Shown here: positions 1 through 8,008 of the stretch, in pieces
Position numbering within the stretch: position 1 is the first letter of the stretch
Layout: each line of letters starts with the position of its first letter
Origin: Gp7-AA10 sp035636095
GTDB lineage: Bacteria; Acidobacteriota; Thermoanaerobaculia; Gp7-AA8
Direction of reading: 5' to 3'
Length of the DNA: 56,791 bases
Assembly (NCBI GenBank): GCA_035636095.1
Contig: DASPZU010000042.1
Span: forward strand, 1-56,791
Program-made: the position numbers and the translations under genes
Notes under the pieces: model-generated
Databases searched by the model: none
Told to the model about the DNA's origin: nothing
Seen by the model: only the letters and a program-made list of their open reading frames with translations

Positions 1-34
1 CCCCGCTCGCGGGGAGAGGGTCGGGGTGAGGGGC
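1..34 (+). repeat. Palindromic repeat, GAGGGG-ended family, copy 1 (cut by window edge)
   Basis: The bases CCCCGC-tcg-GCGGGG, AGAGGG and a terminal GTGAGGGGC match the right half of the larger element at 22217-22327. The left part lies outside the window. The terminal GTGAGGGG overlaps the first possible start codon of the next gene and could act as its Shine-Dalgarno site, as the same element does before adk and ccmF. Confidence 0.7.
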
Positions 35-1480
35 TGGCTCGGCGCGCTGGCGATTTTCATCGTCATGTTTTTCGTCCACGATCATCCGTACGTCGTGATG
101 GATCCCTTTCACGAAGGCGAGCACCTCACGCCCGCATTTCTGTTTCGCGCGGGCGAGCGCCCGTACACCGATGTCTTCGTCCTGCACGGTCTGGCATACG
201 ACGGCGGACTCGACGCGATGGTCCTCGGCGATCCGCCTTCGCCGCTGCGAGCGCGCCGGCTCGAAACGATCCTCGATTCCGCGACGCTGGCACTGCTCGC
301 ACCGATCGCGGCCGAAGTGTGCGCCACCGTGGGAGGCGGAGTGGCGGCGGTGATGGTCGGGTTGTGCGCGATCGGAGCGGGACAGGTGCCGGTTTTCCCG
401 TACTACCGCTTCGCTCCGCTCTACCTGGCGATCCTGGGCATCTTGCGCTACCTGCGAACCGGACGCGGACTCTTCCTCGCGTTTGCGGCATCGACGCTCG
501 GGATTTTGTGGAGTCTCGACACAGGAATGTACGCGCTGGCGGCGACCGCGATCGGTACCGCCATCCTCCGTCCGCCCATCAAGCGCGTTGCGGTCGCGGC
601 GGCGATCGCGATGGCGTTGCCGATCGTGATCCTGCTCGCGCTCCGCGCGAATCTGTGGCGCTTTGCGATCGATTCCTTCGTGGTCATCCCGCGCTCGATC
701 GACGCGATCTGGTCGCTGCCGGCGCGCCGCAGCGTCGATTGGGAATCGGCGCGCTACTACCTTCCGCCGATTTTTTTCGGCTGGCTGCTGGCGGCTTCGA
801 TTCGCCGCCGCGATCTTCGCGGAATCGCCATTGCAATTTTTTCCATCATCGCGTTCCGGAGTGCGGCCGGCCGATGCAGTTGGAGTCATACCCGCTATGG
901 CACTCCGCTCCTCGGCGTCGCGGTGGTGGCGTTCGTCTTCGAGCCGCTGGTCATGAAGAGGCGATGGATCGCTGCCATCGCTGCCGCGATTCCTGTCATC
1001 GTGCTGGTCGAGCTTGGACCGAATGCCATGGCCGCGACGAAGTTCATCGCGAGCTGGAGCGCGCGCCAGAAACATACCGGCCTGGTGGCTTACCCCGTCG
1101 CGACCGGAAGAGGCATCTACACGACGCCCGATGATGCGCGCGATCTCGCGGCTCTCAACGCCTTCATTGCTGCCCATGCCGCTCCGGGGGCGACCATCCT
1201 CGATGTCGCGAACGAGCGCGCGCTCTACTATCTGCTGCAGCGACGGCCGCCGATGCGTTGCTTCGACATCCCGTTTCTGGCATCGCCGCCGCTGGCGCGG
1301 GAAGCGATCGGGCAGTTGCAAAGGAATCCGCCCGCGATCGTGATCGTGGAAGGATTGCCGGCGGTCGACAACTTTGATGGCAAGCCGAATCGCGTCCGCG
1401 TCCCGTGGCTTTTTTCGTGGGTCAATCAGAACTATCCGAGGCGAACGCGGATCGGACGGTTCGTCGTCGCGACGCAGTGA
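26..1480 (+). CDS. Polytopic membrane protein, GT-C glycosyltransferase-like
   Basis: A 484-residue protein with about ten hydrophobic segments and a soluble C-terminal part (roughly residues 350-484). The first loop after an N-terminal membrane helix carries acidic motifs (MDPFHEGEH near residue 27), the position where GT-C enzymes that use polyprenyl-phosphate sugars keep catalytic acids. The acceptor and sugar are unknown. The GTG start at 26 lies inside the palindromic repeat; an in-frame ATG at 65 is the alternative and would shorten the first helix. The 3' end overlaps the convergent gene by 59 bp. Neighbouring glycosyltransferase and methyltransferase genes support a role in surface glycan assembly. 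The GT-C call is by topology and context, not by a decisive signature. Confidence 0.6.
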   Translation: MRGWLGALAIFIVMFFVHDHPYVVMDPFHEGEHLTPAFLFRAGERPYTDVFVLHGLAYDGGLDAMVLGDPPSPLRARRLETILDSATLALLAPIAAEVCATVGGGVAAVMVGLCAIGAGQVPVFPYYRFAPLYLAILGILRYLRTGRGLFLAFAASTLGILWSLDTGMYALAATAIGTAILRPPIKRVAVAAAIAMALPIVILLALRANLWRFAIDSFVVIPRSIDAIWSLPARRSVDWESARYYLPPIFFGWLLAASIRRRDLRGIAIAIFSIIAFRSAAGRCSWSHTRYGTPLLGVAVVAFVFEPLVMKRRWIAAIAAAIPVIVLVELGPNAMAATKFIASWSARQKHTGLVAYPVATGRGIYTTPDDARDLAALNAFIAAHAAPGATILDVANERALYYLLQRRPPMRCFDIPFLASPPLAREAIGQLQRNPPAIVIVEGLPAVDNFDGKPNRVRVPWLFSWVNQNYPRRTRIGRFVVATQ

Positions 1481-2393
1481 CGCGAAACCATGACGCCGTG
1501 GGCTCGCTCAGGAGGAACTGCAGCAGCAAGTTAGCCGCCTTCTGAGCGCCTTTGGGAGAAATGTGTTCGCCGTCCGATGCGAAGTCGTCGCGCTGCCATG
1601 TCAGGCCGTCGGACCGCGGCAGCGTCCCGTTCGCCCAAAAATAAGGTCCCCACGCCACCCACGGCACTTTTCCGGTTTGGTAATTCACGTCGCCGATGCG
1701 CGTGTCCCACAGAAATCCTGTTCGCATCAGCGTGACCTGTCCCAGGATCACCCACCGATTCGAGAGCGCTGACTCGTACGCGTACGGCTCCGGATTCCAC
1801 GGCGTGGTCGCGTAGCCGCCATAGATCCGGCTCGATAGATATGCGATCTGCAAATTTGGATACCGCAGTTTCAGGGTGAACAGCGCGTATGCGATCGCGC
1901 CCTTCAGCCGGTAGGCGTCGGCGTCCGCCGGCGGAAGCGGATGGTACGGTGTGTTGGTGACCATCTGCACCCACGCCACCTGCACCTGATCCTCGCTGAG
2001 GCCGGCGGGACGAAGAAGCGTGTCGCGAATGCGGTTCAGATTGGCGGCGCTCATGGGCGGGATCCACTGCTCGCTGTCGGCGCCCTCGCGCGCGCCATTG
2101 ACGAAGACGACTTGCCGGTCGATGCGCGGATCGTTGCCCGTCATGGCGGTGAAGGCGTTGAAAATCTGCTCGGTCTCGCCGAAGCCAACCGACAGGAAAA
2201 CGATTTTGCCGTTCCGCGGGGTGATCAACTCCGCGCGCCGCAGCCCGGCCGCGAGATGATCGGGCGGAATCGCGTTGCTACCATTCTCGTATAGGCCGCC
2301 GAAGTAGCCGTACGCGTATTCTGTGGGTCCGAGGTCGTTGAACGGGACGAGATTGATGGAGAGCGAAAACAGGATCGCCGCCAGCACGGGCAA
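1422..2393 (-). CDS. Secreted SGNH-hydrolase-like protein
   Basis: A 323-residue protein beginning with a hydrophobic, signal-like segment (VLAAILFSLSINLV). Near the C-terminus, DGEHISPKGAQKAANLL resembles block V (DxxH) of SGNH/GDSL hydrolases. The usual GDS serine block is not clear: the equivalent first strand reads FLSVGFGETE, so activity is uncertain. SGNH proteins next to glycan genes often add or remove acyl groups, which fits this locus but is inferred. The only upstream start is a TTG at 2393, two bases from the GTG of the divergent gene, so both starts are approximate. It overlaps the convergent membrane protein at its 3' end. Confidence 0.55.
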   Translation of the reverse strand: MPVLAAILFSLSINLVPFNDLGPTEYAYGYFGGLYENGSNAIPPDHLAAGLRRAELITPRNGKIVFLSVGFGETEQIFNAFTAMTGNDPRIDRQVVFVNGAREGADSEQWIPPMSAANLNRIRDTLLRPAGLSEDQVQVAWVQMVTNTPYHPLPPADADAYRLKGAIAYALFTLKLRYPNLQIAYLSSRIYGGYATTPWNPEPYAYESALSNRWVILGQVTLMRTGFLWDTRIGDVNYQTGKVPWVAWGPYFWANGTLPRSDGLTWQRDDFASDGEHISPKGAQKAANLLLQFLLSEPTASWFRVTASRRRTVRSAFASDSSD

Positions 2394-2394
2394 C

Positions 2395-3762
2395 GTGTGG
2401 TCAAGAACTGTGCCACTGGTCGCGCTTGCGATCTACGTCGCCATCGTGGTGGTCGTCGAAATCCATCACGAGCCGTGGCGGGACGAGGCCGATCCGTGGC
2501 TGCTCGCGCGCGACGCCGATCTCTTCACTTTTTTTCATCGCATGGGTCTCTCGGGCACGCCGGGGCTGTGGCACGCCTTGCTGGTCCCGCTCGCGAGAAC
2601 CGGATTGCCGTACGCGTCGCAAGCGGTTCTGCACATCGTCATGGCGGCGTGCACGGCGGCGCTGATTCTGTGGAAGGCGCCCTTTCCGCTGCTCCTCAGA
2701 ATCATGATAATTTATTCGTACTATTTTTCGTATGAATATTCCGTGGTGGTCCGCAGCTATGCCCTCGGCGTTCTGCTCCTGGTCGGCATTGCCGCGATGT
2801 ACCCCCGCCGTTACGAGAAGCCGGTCATCTTCGGGCTGCTGGTGGCGCTGCTCGCGAATGCGAACACGCACAGCCTGATCATCGCCGCGATGATCGGTGC
2901 CGGATTTGTCCTGGAGGGCTTGCTGCAGCGAAGGGCGATCCGAGCCGGCGCCGCGGTGATGCTGATCGGCGGTCTGGCGGCAGCGGTGCAGGTCTATCCG
3001 CCCCACGACGCCATCGCGCGCGGCGGCGTTTTGCTCTACACGCCGCAGGCCGTGCCGCTGGCGGTGAGCGCGGCATTCTTCCCGACATTTCCGTTTCCGG
3101 GCGGCGCCATTGTCGGGGGGGCCGTCATCGCCGTCATCGTGTTTTCGCTTCGCAAGGATCACGTGCCGTTGCTCGTTCTCTGCGGCGCGTATGCCGGCCT
3201 GGCGCTGCTGTACACCTTCAAGTGGATCGGTGGCTTTCGACATACCGGGTTCGTGCTGCTGGTGATCGTTTACGCGCTGTGGATTTCGTCGACGAAGAAC
3301 ATCGTGGCGCACGCCGTGCTCCTGCTGACGTTGATGGTGTCGATCTGCGGCGCGTTTCGCGTGGCGCGATTGGACATGGAGTACGCGTTCTCGGGAGCGA
3401 AGGAGATGGCGACCTACATTCGCGGTGCGCGACTCGAATCTCTTCCGATCGCCGCGCACAGCGAGACCACCACATCCGCTGTCTGTCCGTGGATCCCACA
3501 TCCCTTCTGGTATGCCGGCAGTCAGCGCGAGGGCAGCTTCAACATGTGGGACCTGCGGTTCGAGCGCGGCCTCGAGGTTCCGTATCCGCAAGCCGTTGAG
3601 AATGCAAAGCACCACTTCGGGTCGACTGACTATCTATTGTTGCTGAACGTCGAGATGCCGAATCCTGCGTCAAACGGATTCCAGCTGGCGTACCAGACCA
3701 CCATTCCCGTGTTCGCACACCCCGACGAGCGCTTCTGGCTCTATCGGCCGCTGCGCCGGTAA
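2395..3762 (+). CDS. Polytopic membrane protein, GT-C (GT39/ArnT-like) glycosyltransferase candidate
   Basis: A protein of about 455 residues with roughly ten to twelve membrane segments. After the first helix a loop reads EIHHEPWRDEADPWLLARD, very like the acidic loop of GT-C transferases such as the PMT and ArnT families, where a D/E-x-D pair sits in the first periplasmic loop. The open frame extends back to 2323, but GTG at 2395 is preferred because it places a basic residue directly before the first helix; GTG at 2410 is another possibility. The stop is 10 bp before the GT2 fusion gene, suggesting co-transcription. Sugar donor and acceptor cannot be read from the sequence. Confidence 0.65.
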   Translation: MWSRTVPLVALAIYVAIVVVVEIHHEPWRDEADPWLLARDADLFTFFHRMGLSGTPGLWHALLVPLARTGLPYASQAVLHIVMAACTAALILWKAPFPLLLRIMIIYSYYFSYEYSVVVRSYALGVLLLVGIAAMYPRRYEKPVIFGLLVALLANANTHSLIIAAMIGAGFVLEGLLQRRAIRAGAAVMLIGGLAAAVQVYPPHDAIARGGVLLYTPQAVPLAVSAAFFPTFPFPGGAIVGGAVIAVIVFSLRKDHVPLLVLCGAYAGLALLYTFKWIGGFRHTGFVLLVIVYALWISSTKNIVAHAVLLLTLMVSICGAFRVARLDMEYAFSGAKEMATYIRGARLESLPIAAHSETTTSAVCPWIPHPFWYAGSQREGSFNMWDLRFERGLEVPYPQAVENAKHHFGSTDYLLLLNVEMPNPASNGFQLAYQTTIPVFAHPDERFWLYRPLRR

Positions 3763-3772
3763 CATCGGATCG

Positions 3773-5119
3773 ATGGCGGCGATTCAGCGATGGAAGCGGA
3801 CGTTCTACGAGCGCATTGCCGACGAAATCTCGGCCATGACGCGCTACTACGACGCCGTGGTCCAGTTCGAGCCAGCCGCGTCCGATACCGGATATCTACT
3901 CGAGTGCATCGATGCGCCGCAGAAATCGGTCAGCAGCGCGATCGATCTCCGCACTGAGCGCGAGCGTCGCACCGCCGTTCTGCTCAACGGCAATCTGAAT
4001 CGCGAGCTGAACATCCAGGAACTGCTCATGCGGATTCGCGAGCGGATGTCGCGGACCTCGCGCGTCGTGGTCGTGACTTACAACCCGTATCTCGCGCTTC
4101 TCTATCGCCTCGCCACGTGGCTCGGCCTTCGAGCGGCGGAGCCGAACATGACATTTGTGACGCTGACTGATCTGCGCAATCTGGCGCGATTGTCGGGCCT
4201 CGAGATCGTGCGCGTCCGACCCTGCGTCGCGTTTCCGTGGCGCATGATCGGGATCGGCACGGCGATCAATGCGCTGCTCTCGATCCTGCCGTTTTTCCGA
4301 TGGCGGGCGCTCGTGCACGTGATCACGCTGCGACCGCTGATCGCCGACATCGAGCGTCCCTCTCTCTCCGTCGTGATTCCCGCGCGCAACGAGCGCGGCA
4401 ACATCGAGGAAGCGCTCCGCCGAATGCCCGATCTGCGCACCAAGGTCGAGATCATCTTCGTCGAGGGCAACTCCAGCGACGGAACATGGGATGAGATTCA
4501 ACGCGTGGCCGCCGCCTGGCGCGACCGATTCGAGATCAAGGCGCTGCAGCAGGCGGGAAAGGGGAAGAACGACGCCGTCCGGACCGGATTTGCGCGCGCC
4601 GGCGGCGAGCTGCTGACCATCCTCGACGCCGACCTTTCCATGCCGCCCGAGCTATTGGTTCAGTTTTATGAGGCATGGGTTCGCGGTCTGGCCGACTTCA
4701 TCAACGGCAGCCGTCTCGTCTATCCGATGGAAGGCAACGCCATGCGCTTCCTCAATCGCCTCGGCAACGTTTTTTTCGCCAAGGCTCTGAGCTATGTGCT
4801 CGACACCTCCATCGGCGATTCACTGTGCGGCACGAAGCTGGTCACCAGGCACGATTACGCCCGGATGACCGTCTGGCGTCGCGACTTCGGCGAATTCGAT
4901 CCGTTCGGCGATTTCGAGCTCTTGTTTCCGGCGGCGGTGATGTCGTTGGGCGTGATCGACGTTCCGGTGCGCTACCGCGCCCGCCTGTACGGCTCGACGA
5001 GCATCAATCGTTTTCGCGACGGGTCGGTGCTTTTGAAGATGACGCTCCTGGGATGGTGGCGCGTCAAGGCCGCCGCCAGATCACGTCGGCGTAGCCGCGC
5101 CGATCCACAGCATCCTTGA
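3773..5119 (+). CDS. Methyltransferase-like domain fused to GT2 glycosyltransferase
   Basis: A 448-residue protein. Residues 1-185 resemble the C-terminal half of a class I SAM methyltransferase (strand VVVVTYNP, then DLRNLARLSGLEIVRVRP), but no glycine-rich SAM motif I is visible, so this half may be inactive. Residues from about 190 form a GT2 domain of the dolichyl/polyprenyl-phosphate mannosyltransferase type: SVVIPARNERGNIEEAL, FVEGNSSDGTWDEI and the metal-binding DAD in LTILDADLSMPPELL. It likely transfers a sugar to a polyprenyl phosphate or glycan, possibly feeding the adjacent GT-C proteins. Its last 56 bp overlap the convergent FkbM gene. Confidence 0.8.
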   Translation: MAAIQRWKRTFYERIADEISAMTRYYDAVVQFEPAASDTGYLLECIDAPQKSVSSAIDLRTERERRTAVLLNGNLNRELNIQELLMRIRERMSRTSRVVVVTYNPYLALLYRLATWLGLRAAEPNMTFVTLTDLRNLARLSGLEIVRVRPCVAFPWRMIGIGTAINALLSILPFFRWRALVHVITLRPLIADIERPSLSVVIPARNERGNIEEALRRMPDLRTKVEIIFVEGNSSDGTWDEIQRVAAAWRDRFEIKALQQAGKGKNDAVRTGFARAGGELLTILDADLSMPPELLVQFYEAWVRGLADFINGSRLVYPMEGNAMRFLNRLGNVFFAKALSYVLDTSIGDSLCGTKLVTRHDYARMTVWRRDFGEFDPFGDFELLFPAAVMSLGVIDVPVRYRARLYGSTSINRFRDGSVLLKMTLLGWWRVKAAARSRRRSRADPQHP

Positions 5120-5789
5120 GGTTCGAGATCCTCTCCAGCCGGCCGCCGGCGCCGATGCGATGCGGTGAAAATTCGCAGAGCGGCGTTTCGACGTCGGCGA
5201 TGGTGTAGCCGAACGATTGCAACGAAGGCACGTCGACCTCCGTGCTGACGGTGAGGTCCGAATGCAGCAGCTTGTGCATTCCGGCGAGGACTGCCGGCTC
5301 GTAACCCTGGACATCGATCTTCACGAAGCGGATCGGCCCCGAAAACTCGTCGAGTGCCACAAGCGGCACCGTCGCCCCGGTTGGGTCGACCTGATGATCG
5401 CCGTGATGCAGCGGATTGACGCGAAGGCCGATGGCTCCCGATGTCGCTCCGGCCGCGGCACGACGCGCCGTCACGCGGTCCGCAACTCGGTAGCGCTTCA
5501 GATTGCGTTCGAGTCGTGCGAAATTTTCTTCCTCCGGCTCGAGCGCGAACACTTTGAACGCGGCGTCGATTGCGCGGGCGAACAGCACGGTCGTGTAGCC
5601 GATGTTCGCGCCGACATCGATGACGTTTCCGCCGCGAAAAATCTCAGGGTGTGCACGAATCAGCGACGCGTGCCGGTCCTCGAATCGCTTGTAGGCGAAG
5701 TACGCGCGGCTGAACATCGCGTCGCCCAGCGACGTGTTGAGAAATCCGGTTCGATGGGCCAGCGCATAGGCGCGGAGAAGCGGACGCAC
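5064..5789 (-). CDS. FkbM-family SAM-dependent methyltransferase
   Basis: About 241 residues. SAM motif I is clear (GNVIDVGANIGYTT), followed by the acidic loop ALEPEEENFARLERNL and the FkbM strand RFVKIDVQGYEPAVLAG. FkbM proteins O-methylate sugars or natural products, so a glycan methylation role fits the neighbouring glycosyltransferases. GTG at 5789 is chosen because it leaves a 9 bp gap to the divergent cyclodeaminase start; the open frame continues upstream but there it is only antisense to that gene. The 3' end runs 56 bp into the GT2 fusion gene. Confidence 0.8.
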   Translation of the reverse strand: MRPLLRAYALAHRTGFLNTSLGDAMFSRAYFAYKRFEDRHASLIRAHPEIFRGGNVIDVGANIGYTTVLFARAIDAAFKVFALEPEEENFARLERNLKRYRVADRVTARRAAAGATSGAIGLRVNPLHHGDHQVDPTGATVPLVALDEFSGPIRFVKIDVQGYEPAVLAGMHKLLHSDLTVSTEVDVPSLQSFGYTIADVETPLCEFSPHRIGAGGRLERISNLKDAVDRRGYADVIWRRP

Positions 5790-5798
5790 GATCGTGCG

Positions 5799-6755
5799 AT
5801 GATACGGCGCGTGCCCAAGGTCCTCATCCTCAACGAGCATGAGGTGACCGAGCTCCTCACCATGCGCGACTGCATCCGCGTGATGGAGGAGGCCCTGGCC
5901 GACCTCGCGCGCGGAAAGGCCGTCAATCCGCTGCGGAATATGGTTCGCGCGGAAGGGGCGGCCGGGTTTCTCGGACTGATGCCGTCCTATCGTGGAGATT
6001 TCGGGCTGAAAGAGATCTGCGTTTTTCCCGGCAACCCGGCTCGCGGCCTCGACACGCACCTGGGCGCCGTGCTGCTGCACAGCGGCGAAACCGGCCAGTT
6101 GCTCGGCGTGATGAACGCGTCCGCGATCACGGCCATCCGGACCGCGGCCGTCTCAGCCGTGGCAACGAAACTTCTTGCCCGTGAAGACTCACGCGCCCTC
6201 GCGATCCTCGGCGCGGGCGTACAGGCCAAGAGTCACCTCGAGGCGATCCCGCTGGTTCGAAAGATCGACGAGATCCGGATCTTCAGCAGAACCCCCGAGA
6301 AAGCGAAAAAGCTGGCCACCGGCAACCGGCAACCGGCAACTTCCGCCGAGGAGGCGGTCCGAGGCGCCGATATCATCGTGACAGCCACAAGCTCGAGGGA
6401 GCCAGTCATTAAGCGAGAGTGGATCAAGCCTGGCGCGCACATCAACGCGGTCGGATCGAGCGTCAAAACCAGCCGCGAAATCGACTCCGAGACCATGGCC
6501 GTCGCCTCGCTATTCGTCGATCGTCGCGAGTCGACCCTGAACGAATCGGGCGATTACCTGATGGCTGGTGTCGGACCCGATCACATCCGTGCCGAGCTCG
6601 GCGAAATCCTCACCGGAAAGGCAAAAGGGCGGGCGTCAAAAGACGAGATCACGCTCTTCAAATCACTGGGCCTGGCGGTTGAGGATCTGGCCTCCGCACA
6701 GTTCCTTTTTGGGGAGGCCAAACGCCGCGGAACCGGCACATGGGTCGAGTTTTAG
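5799..6755 (+). CDS. Ornithine cyclodeaminase / mu-crystallin family protein
   Basis: About 318 residues. N-terminal part KVLILNEHEVTELLTMRDCI and FGLKEICVFPGNP are typical of the family, followed by a Rossmann fold (ALAILGAGVQAKSHLEAI, then SRTPEKAKKL) and GADIIVTATSSREPV. Members include ornithine cyclodeaminase, alanine dehydrogenase and ketimine reductases; the exact substrate cannot be chosen. ATG at 5799 is preferred; GTG at 5811 is possible. Residues around 174-183 (TGNRQPATS) are encoded by three CCGGCAA heptads at 6319-6339 and replace the segment where relatives have ordinary sequence. The gene lies just upstream of the ribosomal promoter. Confidence 0.85.
   Translation: MIRRVPKVLILNEHEVTELLTMRDCIRVMEEALADLARGKAVNPLRNMVRAEGAAGFLGLMPSYRGDFGLKEICVFPGNPARGLDTHLGAVLLHSGETGQLLGVMNASAITAIRTAAVSAVATKLLAREDSRALAILGAGVQAKSHLEAIPLVRKIDEIRIFSRTPEKAKKLATGNRQPATSAEEAVRGADIIVTATSSREPVIKREWIKPGAHINAVGSSVKTSREIDSETMAVASLFVDRRESTLNESGDYLMAGVGPDHIRAELGEILTGKAKGRASKDEITLFKSLGLAVEDLASAQFLFGEAKRRGTGTWVEF
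6319..6340 (+). repeat. Intragenic tandem heptad CCGGCAA x3
   Basis: Three perfect CCGGCAA units in the ornithine cyclodeaminase-family gene, preceded by a partial CCA. Because 7 is not a multiple of 3, every frame reads the same cyclic heptapeptide, here seen as TGNRQPA. No inverted partner arm is nearby. Confidence 0.9.
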
Positions 6756-6797
6756 CGGAATAAGGCCCGGCGGCGGGGCGTTGAGTCGCTACCAGAC

Positions 6798-6826
6798 TTG
6801 ACAGGTCGGAGATCCGCGCTTACAGT
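6798..6826 (+). promoter_or_regulatory. Sigma70-type promoter of the ribosomal superoperon
   Basis: A perfect TTGACA (6798-6803), exactly 17 bases of spacer, then TACAGT (6821-6826). Transcription would start near 6833, about 63 bases before rpsL. It is the only clear promoter seen for the long co-directional run that follows. Confidence 0.8.
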
Positions 6827-6895
6827 ACGCGGGTTTGCCTCCTCAGGCAGTCACTTTTCGCTGTATGTGTGTCTCAACAAAGGATTTTTCAACGA

Positions 6896-7273
6896 ATGCC
6901 AACGATCAGCCAACTCGTCAGCCAGGGCCGCAGCAAGGTCCGTTACAAGACCAAGTCGCCGGCCTTGCAATCGAGCCCGCAGAAACGCGGGGTGTGCACG
7001 CGCGTCTACACTTCGACGCCGAAGAAACCGAATTCCGCGCTGCGTAAAGTCGCGCGCGTCCGTCTGACCAACGGAATCGAAGTCACAACCTACATCCCCG
7101 GCGTCGGGCACAACCTCCAGGAACACTCGATTGTTCTGATCCGTGGAGGGCGCGTGAAAGACCTGCCGGGCGTTCGCTATCACATCATCCGCGGCGTGCT
7201 CGACACGGTGGGCGTCGCCAAGCGGATGCAGGGCCGCAGCAAGTACGGCGCGAAGCGGCCGAAGAAGGGTTAA
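6896..7273 (+). CDS. rpsL: 30S ribosomal protein S12
   Basis: A 125-residue S12, the decoding-centre protein. Family blocks TPKKPNSALRKVARVRLTNG and IPGVGHNLQEHSIVLIRGG are intact. Lys43 and Lys88, equivalent to the classic streptomycin-resistance positions, and Asp89 are the normal residues, so no resistance change is seen. ATG 6896 is chosen over an upstream in-frame start because it gives the standard MPTISQLV N-terminus and follows AAAGGA at 6879-6884. It is the first gene of the superoperon. Confidence 0.98.
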   Translation: MPTISQLVSQGRSKVRYKTKSPALQSSPQKRGVCTRVYTSTPKKPNSALRKVARVRLTNGIEVTTYIPGVGHNLQEHSIVLIRGGRVKDLPGVRYHIIRGVLDTVGVAKRMQGRSKYGAKRPKKG

Positions 7274-7278
7274 CGCCG

Positions 7279-7749
7279 ATGCCACGCAGACGCGAAGTTC
7301 CGAAACGCGAGATCCTTCCGGATCCCGTTTACAACAGCCAGTTGGTGACGAAGTTCATCAACTCGCTGATGATCCAGGGAAAGAAGTCGGTCGCCGAGCG
7401 CGTGTTTTACAGCGCGCTGAAGAAGGTTGAAGATCGGGCCAAGGATGATCCGGTCAAGCTGTTCAAGAAGGCAGTCGACAACGTCAAGCCGGCACTGGAA
7501 GTGAAGAGCCGTCGCGTCGGCGGATCGAACTATCAGGTTCCCGTGGAAGTGCGGCCCGCCCGCCGCACCGCCCTGGCCATCCGATGGCTGATCACCTTCG
7601 CGAACGGTCGCGGCGAGAAGACGATGCAGGACAAGCTCGCCGGCGAGATCATGGATGCCGCCAACAACCGCGGCAACGCGATCAAGAAGAAAGAAGATAC
7701 GCACAAGATGGCGGAGGCCAATAAGGCCTTTGCGCATTACAGGTGGTAG
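7279..7749 (+). CDS. rpsG: 30S ribosomal protein S7
   Basis: A 156-residue S7 (usual length), the primary binder of the 16S 3' major domain. It begins MPRRREVPKREILPDP, with the conserved GGSNYQVPVEV and RRTALAIRWL segments and the C-terminal HKMAEANKAFAHYRW. It is five bases after rpsL. The 259 bp space that follows, before fusA, holds an AT-rich heptad hairpin and a GC hairpin. Confidence 0.98.
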   Translation: MPRRREVPKREILPDPVYNSQLVTKFINSLMIQGKKSVAERVFYSALKKVEDRAKDDPVKLFKKAVDNVKPALEVKSRRVGGSNYQVPVEVRPARRTALAIRWLITFANGRGEKTMQDKLAGEIMDAANNRGNAIKKKEDTHKMAEANKAFAHYRW

Positions 7750-7769
7750 GGCAGTAGAAGCGAAATGAA

Positions 7770-7849
7770 GAATTTCAAATGAAAAATTAAGAATGAAAAA
7801 TGAAGAAGTTTTTTCATTTTTCATTTGAAATTTGAAATTCTTAATTTGC
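7770..7849. repeat. AT-rich heptad hairpin (AAATTTC family), copy 1
   Basis: An AT-rich island in a GC-rich operon, between rpsG and fusA. It steps in sevens: AATTTCA, AATGAAA, AATTAAG, AATGAAA, AATGAAG, then the complementary units TTCATTT, TTCATTT, GAAATTT, GAAATTC, TTAATTT. The two halves pair as an imperfect hairpin. Copies 2 and 3 are at 47843-47928 and 55321-55409. Confidence 0.9.
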
Positions 7850-7960
7850 AGTTTTCCAGGTTTTCCCTTAGCTCCGTCTCGACCGGATAACACAGAAAAG
7901 CGGTGGTTCTGCGGTTCCGGACCGAGCAACGGGAAACGAACAAGAGATTGGAATGGTGTA

Positions 7961-7981
7961 TCGGCGCCACGTGTGCGCCGA
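7961..7981 (+). other. Hairpin in the fusA leader
   Basis: A perfect 7 bp stem, TCGGCGC (7961-7967) with GCGCCGA (7975-7981), around the loop CACGTGT. It lies 28 bases before the fusA start and lacks a proper U tract, so it may be an attenuator or a translational control element rather than a terminator. Confidence 0.5.
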
Positions 7982-8008
7982 TCACGAGTTTTCGAAGAAG
8001 AAAAGAAC

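Noticed and set aside
7832..8008. N-terminal extension of EF-G in the open frame
   Set aside because: It runs through repeat sequence and lacks similarity to EF-G; the standard N-terminus begins at 8009.
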